Shown: positions 1-9,291 of the stretch, one piece after another
How positions within the stretch are numbered: position 1 is the stretch's first letter
How the letters are laid out: every line of letters starts with the position of its first letter
Origin: Fimbriiglobus ruber
GTDB taxonomy: Bacteria > Planctomycetota > Planctomycetia > Gemmatales > Gemmataceae
Reading direction: 5' to 3'
Assembly: GCF_002197845.1 (NCBI RefSeq)
Contig: NZ_NIDE01000002.1
Coordinates: 620,001-684,000, forward strand
Length of the DNA: 64,000 bases
Notes under the pieces: generated by a model
Told to the model about the DNA's origin: nothing
What the model saw: the letters and a program-made list of their open reading frames with translations, nothing else
The model's database searches: none
Made by a program: the position numbers and the translations under genes

Positions 1-2
1 GA

Positions 3-209
3 TGCCGTGAAAATCCGCCCGAAGGCGGCGACGACAAGCGGGGCGGCGCTCGAGAACAGAAGGAACGGGAACCCCGCAAGATCAAGGCGCCGGCGAAGTC
101 GTTATTTTATGACAAACGTCTGATAGAAGCGGCCAAATCCCGGGAAGCGTTTATCGCCGTTGCGAACGAAATGCTTAAACAAATGAAAATTAAATTCCGC
201 TTTGAATAA
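3..209 (+). CDS. 3' end of an unidentified basic protein
   Basis: The frame is open from the window edge and closes with TAA, giving the last 68 residues of a protein whose start lies outside. The visible part is rich in Lys, Arg and Glu, then forms a probable helix ending in KFRFE. A clean intrinsic terminator follows 31 bp after the stop, so this is the end of a transcription unit. The next gene is a phage-tail-type protein, so a virion or morphogenesis role is possible. I do not recognise the family. Confidence 0.6.
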   Translation, partial: CRENPPEGGDDKRGGAREQKEREPRKIKAPAKSLFYDKRLIEAAKSREAFIAVANEMLKQMKIKFRFE

Positions 210-240
210 ACTTTAAAAAAGGATTTTCAAACCGATAGAC

Positions 241-264
241 CCGGGCAAGATGCCCGGATTTTTT
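241..264 (+). terminator. intrinsic terminator after the partial gene
   Basis: The 7-bp stem CCGGGCA / TGCCCGG with an AGA loop is followed by A and six T. This is a textbook rho-independent terminator for rightward transcription. Confidence 0.85.
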
Positions 265-287
265 CGTTTCGGCACAGTACATACCCG

Positions 288-737
288 GTGAGCATCGTGC
301 AATCCATCTACACCCGTCTGTCGGACACGAGCATCACGTCGACCGTGGGCACACGCATCTACCCAACGGATTCGGTCGAGAACACGAGCTGCCCGTTACT
401 GGTTTACGCCGTCACCGCCGACGACACCGTGATTAGCATGTCCGGCCCGACAGTCCTGTCGTCCTACAGCGTCACCGTGGAAATATTCGCCCGATCCGTC
501 ACGCAGCGAACCGCACTCTCTACGGCCATCCTCGCACAACTCAGCGGGTATCAAGGCGGCAACATCTCCGCATCTTTTTTCCGGTCCGAACAGCCCGTCA
601 CGTTGAGCGACCCCGACGAGGTCCAGGCTACCTTCAACGAGTTGAAAAAAAAGTCTAACCAAGGCCGAGAAGCGGTTGCGGCTTTAAGGCGTTGTGGAGG
701 CCGAAACGGGCGCCCGGGCGCCGGGCGGGTTGATTAG
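288..737 (+). CDS. DUF3168-like phage tail protein, C-terminus probably out of frame
   Basis: The first 125 residues resemble the DUF3168 / tail-completion family: a start like SIVQSIYTRL, then VGTRIYP, PLLVYAV and a beta-rich core. That family sits at the head-tail interface of siphophage-like particles. Start is GTG at 288. After NELKKK the sequence turns into an Arg/Gly-rich tail that looks like a wrong-frame extension. The turn coincides with a run of eight A at about 645-652; shifting frame by one there reaches TAA within two codons. Either slippage gives two products or an A has been lost. No other tail genes are next to it, so it is probably a prophage remnant. Confidence 0.55.
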   Translation: MSIVQSIYTRLSDTSITSTVGTRIYPTDSVENTSCPLLVYAVTADDTVISMSGPTVLSSYSVTVEIFARSVTQRTALSTAILAQLSGYQGGNISASFFRSEQPVTLSDPDEVQATFNELKKKSNQGREAVAALRRCGGRNGRPGAGRVD

Positions 738-1059
738 GTTCTTCGACTTGAAGGGACTCAACTGGTTGAGCCCGTCCGAATTCCGTGCGGCGTGCAAAAC
801 TCAGTATCCGTTGCCGTTGGTCTGCCGAACACGCTATGAACGCCGATAATGCTATCGACGGTAACAGTGTACTCGAATTTTCAAGGGAAATCGTGTTCCG
901 GCCGACCAAAAAAACCCGGGCCGAGGGGTAGGTACCTTCGCACTTGAATGGTTGACTCCTAAGCAGCAAGAGAGGACGTGGGTGTACACCCACGTCCTCT
1001 CTTGTTTTCGTGCTGGGTGTACAATACCTCTGGTCCGTCGTTTAACCGGAGGGATTCCA
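738..1059. other. non-coding stretch with two inverted repeats
   Basis: I see no convincing gene. It holds a small hairpin at 753-773 (CTCAAC / GTTGAG extended by GGG/CCC) and the large palindrome at 967-1004. The last bases carry the Shine-Dalgarno sequence of the next gene (GGAGGG at 1049-1054). Confidence 0.5.
967..1004. repeat. perfect 38-bp palindrome with no loop
   Basis: Nineteen bases (CAAGAGAGGACGTGGGTGT) are followed directly by their exact reverse complement, then TTTTCG. As RNA it could act as a terminator for transcription from the left. As DNA it could be a protein-binding or cruciform site. The arms show no mismatch, unusual for a plain terminator. Confidence 0.8.
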
Positions 1060-1494
1060 GTGAAGTCTGTGCGTCTGTCTTTTGCAAAACGGTCGGGTAT
1101 TTTCCAGTACATCCCCAGCATGGGCGGAGGTCTAGCGTCCCCGGAAGATTGTGTGACCTTGACCATCACAGGGGGTACAGCGTTACCAAGAGGATTTTAT
1201 CCGACGAAAAGTGAGTACACCGAGGCCGAACTTTCCGCTTGGCTTGAGTCCTTACGTTCGGCGGGGTTCACGTTATCGGCTACCGATGCGTTGGGTAATA
1301 AACTCAAAACGGATTCTAGCCCAAATCAGGCTGCGACGGGGCAAGCAGGGCCGACGACCCAGAAAATGCCCACTAAGCAACCCGTCCCACCCGTTCCCGG
1401 GTCGGCTCCGGTGCCAGACAAGCCCACACATCTGGTTCCCCCGCCGGCCCAACAACCACATGAAGAACCCGATACCAACTCTCGCCAAACCTAA
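1060..1494 (+). CDS. hypothetical protein with proline-rich tail
   Basis: 144 residues from GTG at 1060, chosen because a strong GGAGGG lies 6 bases upstream and the frame before it overlaps the palindrome. Residues 1-80 look folded (a beta-rich start, then an acidic helix with TEAELSAWLESLRSAGF). The last 50 residues are Pro/Gln/Thr-rich and probably disordered. The fold resembles a small substrate-recognition domain, but I cannot name a family. A protease gene on the same strand follows 217 bp later. Confidence 0.5.
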   Translation: MKSVRLSFAKRSGIFQYIPSMGGGLASPEDCVTLTITGGTALPRGFYPTKSEYTEAELSAWLESLRSAGFTLSATDALGNKLKTDSSPNQAATGQAGPTTQKMPTKQPVPPVPGSAPVPDKPTHLVPPPAQQPHEEPDTNSRQT

Positions 1495-1711
1495 CCCGCA
1501 TACCCCGGGACAAGTCCACCGGTCCCCACCCCGGCCTCGGGAACGTCACGAATATTCCCCAGTCGGTTTCCGTGACGATGGCACTACTCGGAATATGCAC
1601 GGGCCGTCCTCTTGTGTACAAAAGGGCAGTATTTGCCCGATCCGAGAAAAAGCAAGGACGGTTGCTGGAGACTACAATGAGCTAACCTCCAAAAGCGAAA
1701 GGAACCATTCC

Positions 1712-2551
1712 ATGTCCGACCCAGAAATGATCCGATTTGAGCCGCCGACGAAAGAAGAGTTGTCTGACTCTGATACCGGGCTTCAGTTCGTGGCCTCGTA
1801 TACCCGGGCCGTTCTTGATAACTCGACCGAACTGCATTCAAAGTGCGGGACAGGGATTTATATTGGGATAGGGGGACGACTGTTTTTCGCTTCCGCCGCA
1901 CACTGCATCAAACCCCGTCCTTACATAATCCGGTTTCACGACCCGTTTAAGTTCCCTTGTCCCCCGAGTCCGTTTATAAAGCGATGCGTTCACGACACGC
2001 TTGACATCGGGTTTCTGGAAGTCGAGAACGACCCGGCCCAAGCCCGTTTATCCCTGGACTGTATTTCTGTCGATCCGCCCCCACTAACGGGGAACCCTGA
2101 AAAACCAGAACACCGGCCGACGTGCATAGTCGGATTCCCGGTAGGAGAATTCATACGGCTGTACAACAGGTCTTTGCTTGGCATGACGAATTTCGGAACG
2201 TACCCGGTGGCGTTGTATGAAAACGAGTACCATTACACGTTCCCCGTCGTGGTCGGAAGAATGCAGAAAGAAACTGGCACGGTCAGAGAACGAGAGCTGG
2301 ACATAACCCCGCACGGGTACAGTGGGGGTGGCATCTGGTCGTTCAACGAACCGCCATCCGATGGAAGGTTGATTCGCTCGGAACACATGCTGAGTTTGTA
2401 CGCTATCCAGTTTGCCTGGATTGAAGAGACTCGTTTACTAAAGTGCGTACCGATCAGGTATTTAATCAGACTAATACACAACGAATACGCCGATCTCCAG
2501 GAGCTTCTGACCGCCAAGTTTCCATTTCTTACTCGTACCCCAACTCCTTAA
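1712..2551 (+). CDS. trypsin-like serine peptidase (S1 fold)
   Basis: 279 residues from ATG 1712, preceded by GAAAGGAA. The family hallmarks are present: FFASAAHC with catalytic His64, TLDIGFL with the likely Asp98, and PHGYSGGGIW with nucleophile Ser204. There is no signal peptide, so it probably acts in the cytoplasm. Standalone cytoplasmic trypsin-like proteases of this type occur in defence and prophage settings, sometimes as effectors, but no partner gene is obvious here. Catalytic motifs are certain; the role is unknown. Confidence 0.75.
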   Translation: MSDPEMIRFEPPTKEELSDSDTGLQFVASYTRAVLDNSTELHSKCGTGIYIGIGGRLFFASAAHCIKPRPYIIRFHDPFKFPCPPSPFIKRCVHDTLDIGFLEVENDPAQARLSLDCISVDPPPLTGNPEKPEHRPTCIVGFPVGEFIRLYNRSLLGMTNFGTYPVALYENEYHYTFPVVVGRMQKETGTVRERELDITPHGYSGGGIWSFNEPPSDGRLIRSEHMLSLYAIQFAWIEETRLLKCVPIRYLIRLIHNEYADLQELLTAKFPFLTRTPTP

Positions 2552-2810
2552 CCGCCCGGTCCGCATCGAGCGAATCCAAAAAACAATACGTCGATTTTCC
2601 CGTTGTTCTTTTCCAAAAACTCTACGCTGTCCGATTGGACCACCTCGGCAACGTCGCCGAATTCTTCCAACAGGTGGCGGGCCATTATGTCGTTTCTCGG
2701 GTCGATATCCACGCTGGTCAGGTGGCCGCCCCGTACCCGTCCAGGAACTTGGCGAACTGGTACGAAGAATATTCCATCGCCCTTGTTCACGGGACTGGAT
2801 ACAACCCGAG
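2548..2810 (-). pseudogene. decayed class I SAM-dependent methyltransferase
   Basis: Reading the minus strand and switching frames twice restores a methyltransferase core: MEYSSYQFAKFLDGYG, then GGHLTSVDIDP, DSVEFLEKNNGKIDVLFF and DSLDADRAVKELGYE. The Rossmann segments (VDIDP acidic loop, DVLFxDS) fit class I enzymes. The N-terminus is missing and at least two frameshifts break it. It meets the protease gene tail to tail. Confidence 0.6.
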
Positions 2811-3327
2811 ATTATGAGTTCGTTGCTGGCGATTTTGTACACGTCAAAAATAAGGCGTTTTCGCAATTATTTCAAAGCCTTTACATACTTAGTACGTACT
2901 ATCTTGAGGTGTAGTACATGGGATTTCTTAACGGCGTAAGTACTTGTGTCCACCCCGAAAAAATGCCCGGAAAATGATGTATTCTAGAGCGGAAATACGT
3001 CGGAATCCGGGACGGCCAACTCTACATACGACGTACGAATCGAAACCGACATATATTTAGCTTTGGGTCGACTTTAGTATCGATTTGAATAGCTCTGGAT
3101 CACCATTTCGTATGGTCAGCTTGACCCTTCCGTTTTCCACGCTCGACACCCGCCATCGCTACCTCAATTACCAGATACGTGCCCCCCCAGCGATCGGGGG
3201 TTCGTACCTTTCGTTAACTCACTCGGAGTTCGTTACGAAAGCTGATTATCATCTGCCTGACGAAAAGTACGAAACCAGCCCGGATAGCCGCCCCGAGGAG
3301 CGGCACTCATTCGGACCCGGAGTAGGG
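2811..3327. other. AT-richer intergenic region before the antirestriction gene
   Basis: About 500 bp with no supported gene. It contains the palindrome AGTACGTACT near 2890 and several TAC/GTA-rich stretches, which may be a promoter and operator region for the ArdC-like gene. I cannot define a promoter with confidence. Confidence 0.35.
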
Positions 3328-4227
3328 ATGTCGATCCAAACCACCGACCTGCGGCAGCGTATCACCGACTCGATTATCGAGGGTATCCGGACTGGGTGCC
3401 CGGCCTGGAGGCGACCGTGGGCAGGGGGCGACATCGGCCGCCCCGCCAATATCGTCAGCCGACGGGCCTACTCCGGCGTCAACGTCCTCGCCCTGTGGGG
3501 ACTCGCCCAGGAGCGGGGATTTCGCTCGAAATTCTGGGGAACTTATCAACAATGGCAGGCGCTAGGTGGGCAGGTCCGACGTCGACCGGACGACATCCCA
3601 CAAGGCCATTGGGGGTGCCGGATCATCTACTGCCGGGAAGTCAGTCGGAAACGGGATAGCACTGACGGCGAGCGGGACGAGAAGTATAAATTGTTGCGAA
3701 CCTACACGGTGTTCAACCTCGATCAGGTGGACGGTGTGTCTCTCGAACACGTTCGGTACAAGCCGGACACCTACTCGACCGTGCCCAACTACCAACCCGC
3801 CGAGCACGCAATGAGGGCGACGGGTGCCGACATCCGGTTCGGCGACCGGGCGTCTTACTCCCGACCAGGCGACTACATCCAAATGCCCCCCCGAGAAGTA
3901 TTTCGGGAGGCGCAGGAGTTCTACGCAACGGTATTCCACGAGTTGGCGCATTGGGCAGAAAAACGGGTCGGCTGGAGTGGTTCGTACGCAATGGGCGAAC
4001 TGGTGGCCGAGATTGCCGGATGCTACACCTGCTCGGAGCTGGCTGTCCCACAGAGTGACGACATGACAAATCACTCAGCCTACGTAGCGTCGTGGCTGCG
4101 AGAAATCGAGGCTGATCCGTCTACACTGATGCGTGCCGCTTCGCAGGCGTCGAAAGTAACTGACTATATACTTTCATTCAGTTGCACGAAAAAGATCGCA
4201 GAAAATGTTCTTATTGAGGTCGACTGA
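3328..4227 (+). CDS. ArdC-type antirestriction protein (ssDNA-binding + zincin)
   Basis: 299 residues from ATG 3328, preceded by GGAGTAGGG. The first 130 residues match the DUF1738 N-terminal domain of ArdC/TrcC (early helix LRQRITDSIIEGIRTG, then WRRPW and NVLALWG). The C-terminal half is a metallopeptidase with HELAHW (zinc ligands His204 and His208) and a downstream glutamate in the MGELVAEIAG helix. Conjugative plasmids use these proteins to protect incoming DNA from restriction. Its presence marks this part as mobile DNA. A terminator follows directly. Confidence 0.85.
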   Translation: MSIQTTDLRQRITDSIIEGIRTGCPAWRRPWAGGDIGRPANIVSRRAYSGVNVLALWGLAQERGFRSKFWGTYQQWQALGGQVRRRPDDIPQGHWGCRIIYCREVSRKRDSTDGERDEKYKLLRTYTVFNLDQVDGVSLEHVRYKPDTYSTVPNYQPAEHAMRATGADIRFGDRASYSRPGDYIQMPPREVFREAQEFYATVFHELAHWAEKRVGWSGSYAMGELVAEIAGCYTCSELAVPQSDDMTNHSAYVASWLREIEADPSTLMRAASQASKVTDYILSFSCTKKIAENVLIEVD

Positions 4228-4237
4228 TAAGCGGCCA

Positions 4238-4263
4238 CCCCGGATTTAATCCCGGGGCTTTTT
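4238..4263 (+). terminator. intrinsic terminator after the ArdC-like gene
   Basis: CCCCGG (4238-4243) pairs with CCGGGG (4252-4257) over an A/T loop, followed by CTTTTT. Confidence 0.8.
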
Positions 4264-4880
4264 AATAATATGTACAAGCTAACGAAATGTACGAAAATAA
4301 AGAAGATTGTTGGGCATCTTCGAACAGTCGGGAAAATGGGGAAACCCGGAAATTATTTGGTGGCATCCGCAGCGCTGGCGCAGCGCACTGACAAGAAGTG
4401 GACTGGGGTGTTGCAAAATTTCATATTCAGAAATTGAAAGACGAAAACCCTGTAGCACTCCGCCCATGCCCCACGGATTGCCACCTAGACGCAGTCTCTT
4501 TTCTTCCTCGGACGTTGCAAAAATCTGGTCGAATTAACTTTCGTTCTTCGAGTAGAAGCCAAAAATATACTCTCAAATTGACCCGGCAAAAAAATCGGCG
4601 GGAAGAAATTAATTTGGCCCACCGGAGGTTCATGTCGATACAAACCTCTGTGAACATAACGCAGTTAGCATAATTGACAGAACTAGTTGCTCATTCCCGG
4701 CAGTTTCATCGCCGGGGTCGGGAGACTGCTCGTCTTCACGACGTTCACCACCCACGGAAGTTGCCGCACCTGCACTCGCTGGCCTTGCTCGGGGGCTGGT
4801 GTAGTCGTTATGGGAGAGATTCATCGGTCGGACCCGCTCATGGCACGTCGAGCCACAAAAGCCGAAAGTAATTTTTGCGG
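4264..4880. other. 617 bp with no supported gene
   Basis: Short open frames exist on both strands, but none has a ribosome site, family resemblance or convincing codon use. Base composition is lower in GC than the flanks. I see nothing definite. Confidence 0.4.
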
Positions 4881-5171
4881 TTATCTGCGCCTTGGTGGCT
4901 GGTCACTCACTTCGTTCCAGACTGGTTGATCTCGTCCGCACCAGGGGCACACCGGCGCTATGTCGTCCTTAAGACTACGACACCACGCACAGTGAATTGG
5001 TTTGCTCGAACCGGGAAAAGAATCGAGAAACTCTGTGACACGCAGAAAAAAACCTGTGCTACCAGGTTGTTGGCCAACGTTTTTACACGCCAAACAAAAA
5101 TACCAGCGACCAGACGGGCATTTTCTTGAGCCATACACTTGGTCACATTTGTCACATTTGTAATAGTACAT
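4881..5171 (-). CDS. small double zinc-ribbon protein
   Basis: 96 residues from ATG 5171, chosen over an upstream in-frame start because AGGAGGAAG lies 5 bases before it. Four Cys pairs are visible: CDKC and CLAC in the first half, CAWC and CPWC in the second. This gives two zinc ribbons joined by a 35-residue linker. Such proteins bind nucleic acid or act as small adaptors. It is divergent from the XRE regulator next door, so they may share a control region. Confidence 0.65.
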   Translation of the reverse strand: MYYYKCDKCDQVYGSRKCPSGRWYFCLACKNVGQQPGSTGFFLRVTEFLDSFPGSSKPIHCAWCRSLKDDIAPVCPWCGRDQPVWNEVSDQPPRRR

Positions 5172-5388
5172 CGCAACTTCCTCCTGTTCTAGGTGATTGA
5201 TCTTTGGGACAGACTCCACCCACTGTGCAGACGAAACGAGCATCCGACCCGCCGATTTATCAGCAAAGCTAATCAATTGATTAAGCAATCTGCTCCACTA
5301 AAGCAACACAAAAGTGCCACACGAGGCAATATTTTTGTGGGTGTCCAAAACCCCCTCACTCGGGCGATGCCAGTCCGAGAGGGGTGTT

Positions 5389-5766
5389 ATGGGAAAAAGA
5401 AGTGTGCCGATTCAGCACGCCGGTATAGTGGACCGCTTCGCCGCACGTCTGCGGGAGGTGAGGACCGCTAGGGGTATGACGCAGGTGGAACTAGCCCGCC
5501 GAGCGAACGTCACCCCAAACTACATCGGAAGGTTGGAGAACGCTGGCGCCGCCCCAGGCATAGATTTGGTGGAGCGTTTAGCGACGGCTCTAGGAACCAC
5601 ATCGACAGACCTGCTGCCGACAACAGCTCCAGCCGACCCGCAGACAGTGCTTCGGGAGCAGGCTCACCGCCTCCTCGACCGACTGGTTCAGGACCAGGAA
5701 GCGCTTACCTTTCTCGTCCCCCTGATGGCCCGACTGGCGGGTGGCAGAATCGCCCCCGGCGGTTAA
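5389..5766 (+). CDS. XRE-family transcriptional regulator
   Basis: 125 residues from ATG 5389. A Cro/C1-type helix-turn-helix covers residues 15-75: RLREVRTARGMTQVELARRANV, then PNYIGRLENAG. The C-terminal 50 residues are helical and probably mediate dimerisation. It is divergent from the zinc-ribbon gene. Typical of prophage or plasmid control proteins. Confidence 0.85.
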   Translation: MGKRSVPIQHAGIVDRFAARLREVRTARGMTQVELARRANVTPNYIGRLENAGAAPGIDLVERLATALGTTSTDLLPTTAPADPQTVLREQAHRLLDRLVQDQEALTFLVPLMARLAGGRIAPGG

Positions 5767-6467
5767 TGCCGTTGGACAAGCCGTTCATTTTGGCCGGGTA
5801 TCGATAATCGTCCCGTATCGGGCCTGTTCTTTCACCCAGTCATAGCTGCCAGCCATTTTGGGTGGCTGAAAATCAGGAAATCGCTTAATCGTGGGGTAAC
5901 TTGGTTCCGGATTTTCTGCTCGGAGGGAATACATACGGACATGAAGTGTATTTCGTTTTCCGAGTATGTTTCGGTTAGGGAGGGGTTGCTCACCCCGGAC
6001 CGGGCACCGGCAGAAGGGCAGTCTCGGTTAAACCCAACACCGCTCACAAACAACGAGCGGCGGAGATTGCGGGTATTGCCAATGATACCAGCAAATCCGA
6101 TCCGGCCCGTGGATCAGGTCGTACCGCAGCACATGATCGGCAGGGTCAAGTAGACCCTGGCCTAAACTTTGTCAGAGACTTCCTCAAGCCTTACAAATCA
6201 TTCGCCCCACGAATTGGCCATACTCGGCATCGACCACCACGGATGAGCGCTCCGTCGCCGCCGAGGTCCAGATTCACCGTGAGATAACCTTCAGACACTT
6301 CTTTTCGGCCACGTTCCAATGATTGCCAGCCGCCTTCACCCGCCGAGTCAGTGCTGCACCATCGGGCGGTGACGATACCCATCCTTCCGGGACGCTCAGG
6401 ACTTTGCCAGAGGCGGATAGGCCTGTATTTGGCGAGGGGACGGGGTGAAGGTATATCTCATGCTGCT
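5767..6467. other. 700-bp gap between element genes and the hydrolase
   Basis: No gene can be supported on either strand. A stem-loop at 6141-6159 (CAGGGTC / GACCCTG, loop AAGTA) lacks a T run. The base usage changes toward the higher-GC style of the following genes across this gap, so it may hold an insertion boundary. Confidence 0.4.
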
Positions 6468-8312
6468 TCAACTTCCTTGCCACCAGAGTTTCAGAAACTT
6501 TGGCTGATTGCCCGCCCAACTCTTGCTGCCGAGCAATTTGCCTCCCCTCTCGTAATACGCCCGCAAGCTGATGACATCGACGTTCTGCCATGTGGACAGT
6601 GCCTCACCTTCGTTGGTCTTGAAATCCTTCGGCTCCAGTGAAATGGTTTGCGTGTTCTTGCCACCGTTGAGCTGCGTCACGGCCACGAAGTCCTGCGACT
6701 TGCCCCTGTAGCCTCGGAAGACGTTCTCGGTCAGCACGAGCACCAGTTCGTTCTTCTTCTCGGCCCGCACGTCGATGGCGAGCCGCTGCCCCGGCTGCCC
6801 CCGCCACTTCGGGTCGGCCAGTTTGCGGGTCGAGAACTCCCAATGGTGAGGGTTCCCTGCCTCCAGCAGATACCAGTCCCGCCAGCCGTGGGCGAAGTCG
6901 TCGATCAACGGGTCGGGTAGGTCCGTCGCCCTCACGCCGGTTCGCCGAAGGTCTTTCGGGACTGCCGTGTGGAGTAGGGAACTAATCGCATACTGTTCGG
7001 TCGGGCGAGCAAAGGGTTCCGACTCTTCCTTCATCAGCCGGGATGCGACGTTGGCGAAGGCGAAAAGGGGCTGCTCAACGCTCAGGATGGGCAGCTTGGC
7101 CGTCCAGGTGCCGTCCTTCTTCGTCGCCGTGGCCGACCGCCAGAATCTCGCTCGTGGGTCGGGATCGACAGAATAGTAGATGTGAACGTCGGCCACCGGC
7201 TGCGACAAATCGGGTGTCACCTGGAACTCGGGAACATGGTCGCCAGTTGCCAGAACCAACTTCGAGTCCGGCGTCTTTGGGAAGGTGAACGTCTTCTTGA
7301 GATGCTGGTCGAACCAGAGCGACCTCGTGACGGCGAACTCCGGGGTGAAGCGGTGGTTCATGTGTGGTGTGAAGGCGTAGCGGACGTTCTTGTGCGGGAT
7401 CAACCCGCCGGTGCGATAGGTGTCGTCCATGATGCCGTGGAAATCATTGGTCGCCCCCAGCCACAGAAGCGGTGCCTTGACGTGCGGTGCATAGGACTCG
7501 AAGCCGAGCGTTACTTTGAACAGTTTCACGTCACCGTTCGGCGTCTCCATCTTCACCTGCGGCAACAGCGGCCACGGTTCGGTTCGGAAACCCGATCCAC
7601 CCACCGAAGGCTCAGCGGCCTTGACCCGACTGTCGGTCCCGGCAACGAAGACGGTCAGGTTGCCGCCCATCGAATGACCGTAAACGCCCAAGCGGTCGGG
7701 ATCGACTTCCGGTTGTTGTTCCAAGAAGGTCAGCCCACGTCTGGCCCCCAAGGTGAGCAAGTACCAGTTGTTGTTGCGGGGCGACTCGAACGGATCGAGG
7801 TATTTGTCGCCGGGCTTCAGGTTGAAGTAGCCCGGCACGTTCTTCTGCGTCGGATCGACGGCTCCCCAATCCGTGTTGGGGTCGCCGTCCTTGGCGCTTT
7901 CCATTTCCCGCCCGCCCCAATTGACCGACAGGCAGGCGTAGCCCCTCTTGGCGTAGAACTCGACCTCGCTCAGAAAGGCCCGCTGGCCCCCGCCGTGCAA
8001 GTGCAGGAGTCCGGGCTTATTCTTCGCCCCTTTGGGGAAGGCGAAGAAGCCTGCCATCCTTGCCGGTTTGCCTTTGAAGCTGCCGATGTGGTATGTGACG
8101 TTGCGAAACACGATCCCGTCCTTCTCCCATTCTCGCACGACTTTGACATCGAGGGCTTCTTTCCGAGGATTGAAGTTGGCCCAGAGTTCATCGACCGTGC
8201 CGTGGGCTTTCGGTTCATCGGAGGCGAGAGCCGTAATCGGGGCCAGGACGGCGAAAACGGTGGCGATCCAGAAACGACTCCGAGCGTGATCTCCAGACCC
8301 AGTGGCGCTCAT
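6468..8312 (-). CDS. secreted alpha/beta hydrolase (acetyl xylan esterase-like)
   Basis: 614 residues from ATG 8312. Residues 1-31 form a signal peptide (Arg before a hydrophobic WIATVFAVLAPITALA, cleavage near ASDEP). The hydrolase domain follows, with the oxyanion-region LHLHGGGQRAF, nucleophile elbow GVYGHSMGG (Ser214), a later Asp in GATNDFHG and His in HMNHRF. The remaining 250 residues are beta-rich and unassigned. This large dienelactone-hydrolase/acetyl-xylan-esterase style is common in planctomycetes and probably works on carbohydrate esters outside the cytoplasm. It does not look like a defence gene. It follows the 276-aa gene by 76 bp on the same strand. Confidence 0.75.
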   Translation of the reverse strand: MSATGSGDHARSRFWIATVFAVLAPITALASDEPKAHGTVDELWANFNPRKEALDVKVVREWEKDGIVFRNVTYHIGSFKGKPARMAGFFAFPKGAKNKPGLLHLHGGGQRAFLSEVEFYAKRGYACLSVNWGGREMESAKDGDPNTDWGAVDPTQKNVPGYFNLKPGDKYLDPFESPRNNNWYLLTLGARRGLTFLEQQPEVDPDRLGVYGHSMGGNLTVFVAGTDSRVKAAEPSVGGSGFRTEPWPLLPQVKMETPNGDVKLFKVTLGFESYAPHVKAPLLWLGATNDFHGIMDDTYRTGGLIPHKNVRYAFTPHMNHRFTPEFAVTRSLWFDQHLKKTFTFPKTPDSKLVLATGDHVPEFQVTPDLSQPVADVHIYYSVDPDPRARFWRSATATKKDGTWTAKLPILSVEQPLFAFANVASRLMKEESEPFARPTEQYAISSLLHTAVPKDLRRTGVRATDLPDPLIDDFAHGWRDWYLLEAGNPHHWEFSTRKLADPKWRGQPGQRLAIDVRAEKKNELVLVLTENVFRGYRGKSQDFVAVTQLNGGKNTQTISLEPKDFKTNEGEALSTWQNVDVISLRAYYERGGKLLGSKSWAGNQPKFLKLWWQGS

Positions 8313-8388
8313 TCGTGTTCCCCCCAATGGACCAACAGCCACACGGTTGGCTCGTCCGGTGCCGTCATCGTTTGCCAGCGATCCTGCT

Positions 8389-9219
8389 TCACGCATGTGG
8401 CAACGTCGCCTTCAGGTCCGGTATTCCGGCGAGGAAGATCGCATCACTCTGGTGGTGGTGATACGCCTTGAAGACGAACTCGTTCCAGTAGTTCACGTCG
8501 GGACCATGTTTGAATAATTGGTGCAGGCCCGTCGCATCCTTCCCAGAGCCGGGCTGCGCCCTGCCGAAGAACTGAAGCCAGTCATCCATACTCGCCATCA
8601 GGATATACGGTGTGGTGAAAACGATCTGGTAGCTGGCCAAATCGGGCAGCAGCGGTGGAAGGAGCCGAACGTACCAGAGTTCGCCGGGCTTTCCACGATA
8701 ACCAGAAGTCGAGTGGCAGACGAATTCGGCGTTCGTGACGAGTTCTCGCAGGCGAACGTGCTGGCCGTCCATGCCGACCTGCTGGTAAATGCCCATGCGG
8801 GAAGCGGCCATCTTCTTCAAGGCATCGAGTTGGTCGGGGTTCATGCTCACCACGTCGTTCGACTCGATCAGGCACGTCGCAAGCGTGTCGTCGTCGAATT
8901 GCAGGTCGTAGAACGCCCAGGTCGTGAAGAAACTGGTCGTCAGGGGACTCATCGGCGGTGCCGAAGGCAAGTAATCGTCTTCGGCCTTGGCGACGATGCG
9001 GGCAAACTTCTTCATCTCTGGCAGTTGGGAAGCACCCTCGGCGAAGAACGACGTGATGTGCTGGACAAAGGCGTAGGCGGCATGAACGGGGTCCATGCCT
9101 TGCTTGATCCACGCCTCCACGTCGGGCATGTCCGGTCGGCGAGGCACCTTCCCGGTCGGAAGGTCCGAGAGTCCATCCCGGCTCAGTTTGGCGTGCAGTT
9201 TTTTGCTGGTTCGGCCCAC
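8389..9219 (-). CDS. 276-aa protein of unknown family
   Basis: Not recognised. The protein starts basic (GRTSKKLHAKL), is mainly helical in the first 130 residues, and contains acidic and His-rich segments near the C-terminus (KAYHHHQSDAIF). There is no signal peptide or membrane segment. It lies 72 bp after the double-helicase gene on the same strand, so it may belong to the same transcription unit and act with it. Confidence 0.6.
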   Translation of the reverse strand: MGRTSKKLHAKLSRDGLSDLPTGKVPRRPDMPDVEAWIKQGMDPVHAAYAFVQHITSFFAEGASQLPEMKKFARIVAKAEDDYLPSAPPMSPLTTSFFTTWAFYDLQFDDDTLATCLIESNDVVSMNPDQLDALKKMAASRMGIYQQVGMDGQHVRLRELVTNAEFVCHSTSGYRGKPGELWYVRLLPPLLPDLASYQIVFTTPYILMASMDDWLQFFGRAQPGSGKDATGLHQLFKHGPDVNYWNEFVFKAYHHHQSDAIFLAGIPDLKATLPHA

Positions 9220-9291
9220 TTGGAATCTCCTTTCCGAACTTGAATCTTGGTTTGCTCATGTCTGCTTAAACCCCCGCCATGCCAAGAATCG

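Noticed and set aside
1211-1711. N-terminal extension of the protease frame
   Set aside because: It overlaps the previous gene, is compositionally like a shadow, and a good ribosome site supports ATG 1712.
4264-4880. Several 60-90-codon frames
   Set aside because: No ribosome sites, no family resemblance and mutual overlap on both strands.
7182-8471. A 429-codon plus-strand frame
   Set aside because: Antisense to the secreted hydrolase, which has a clear signal peptide and active-site motifs.
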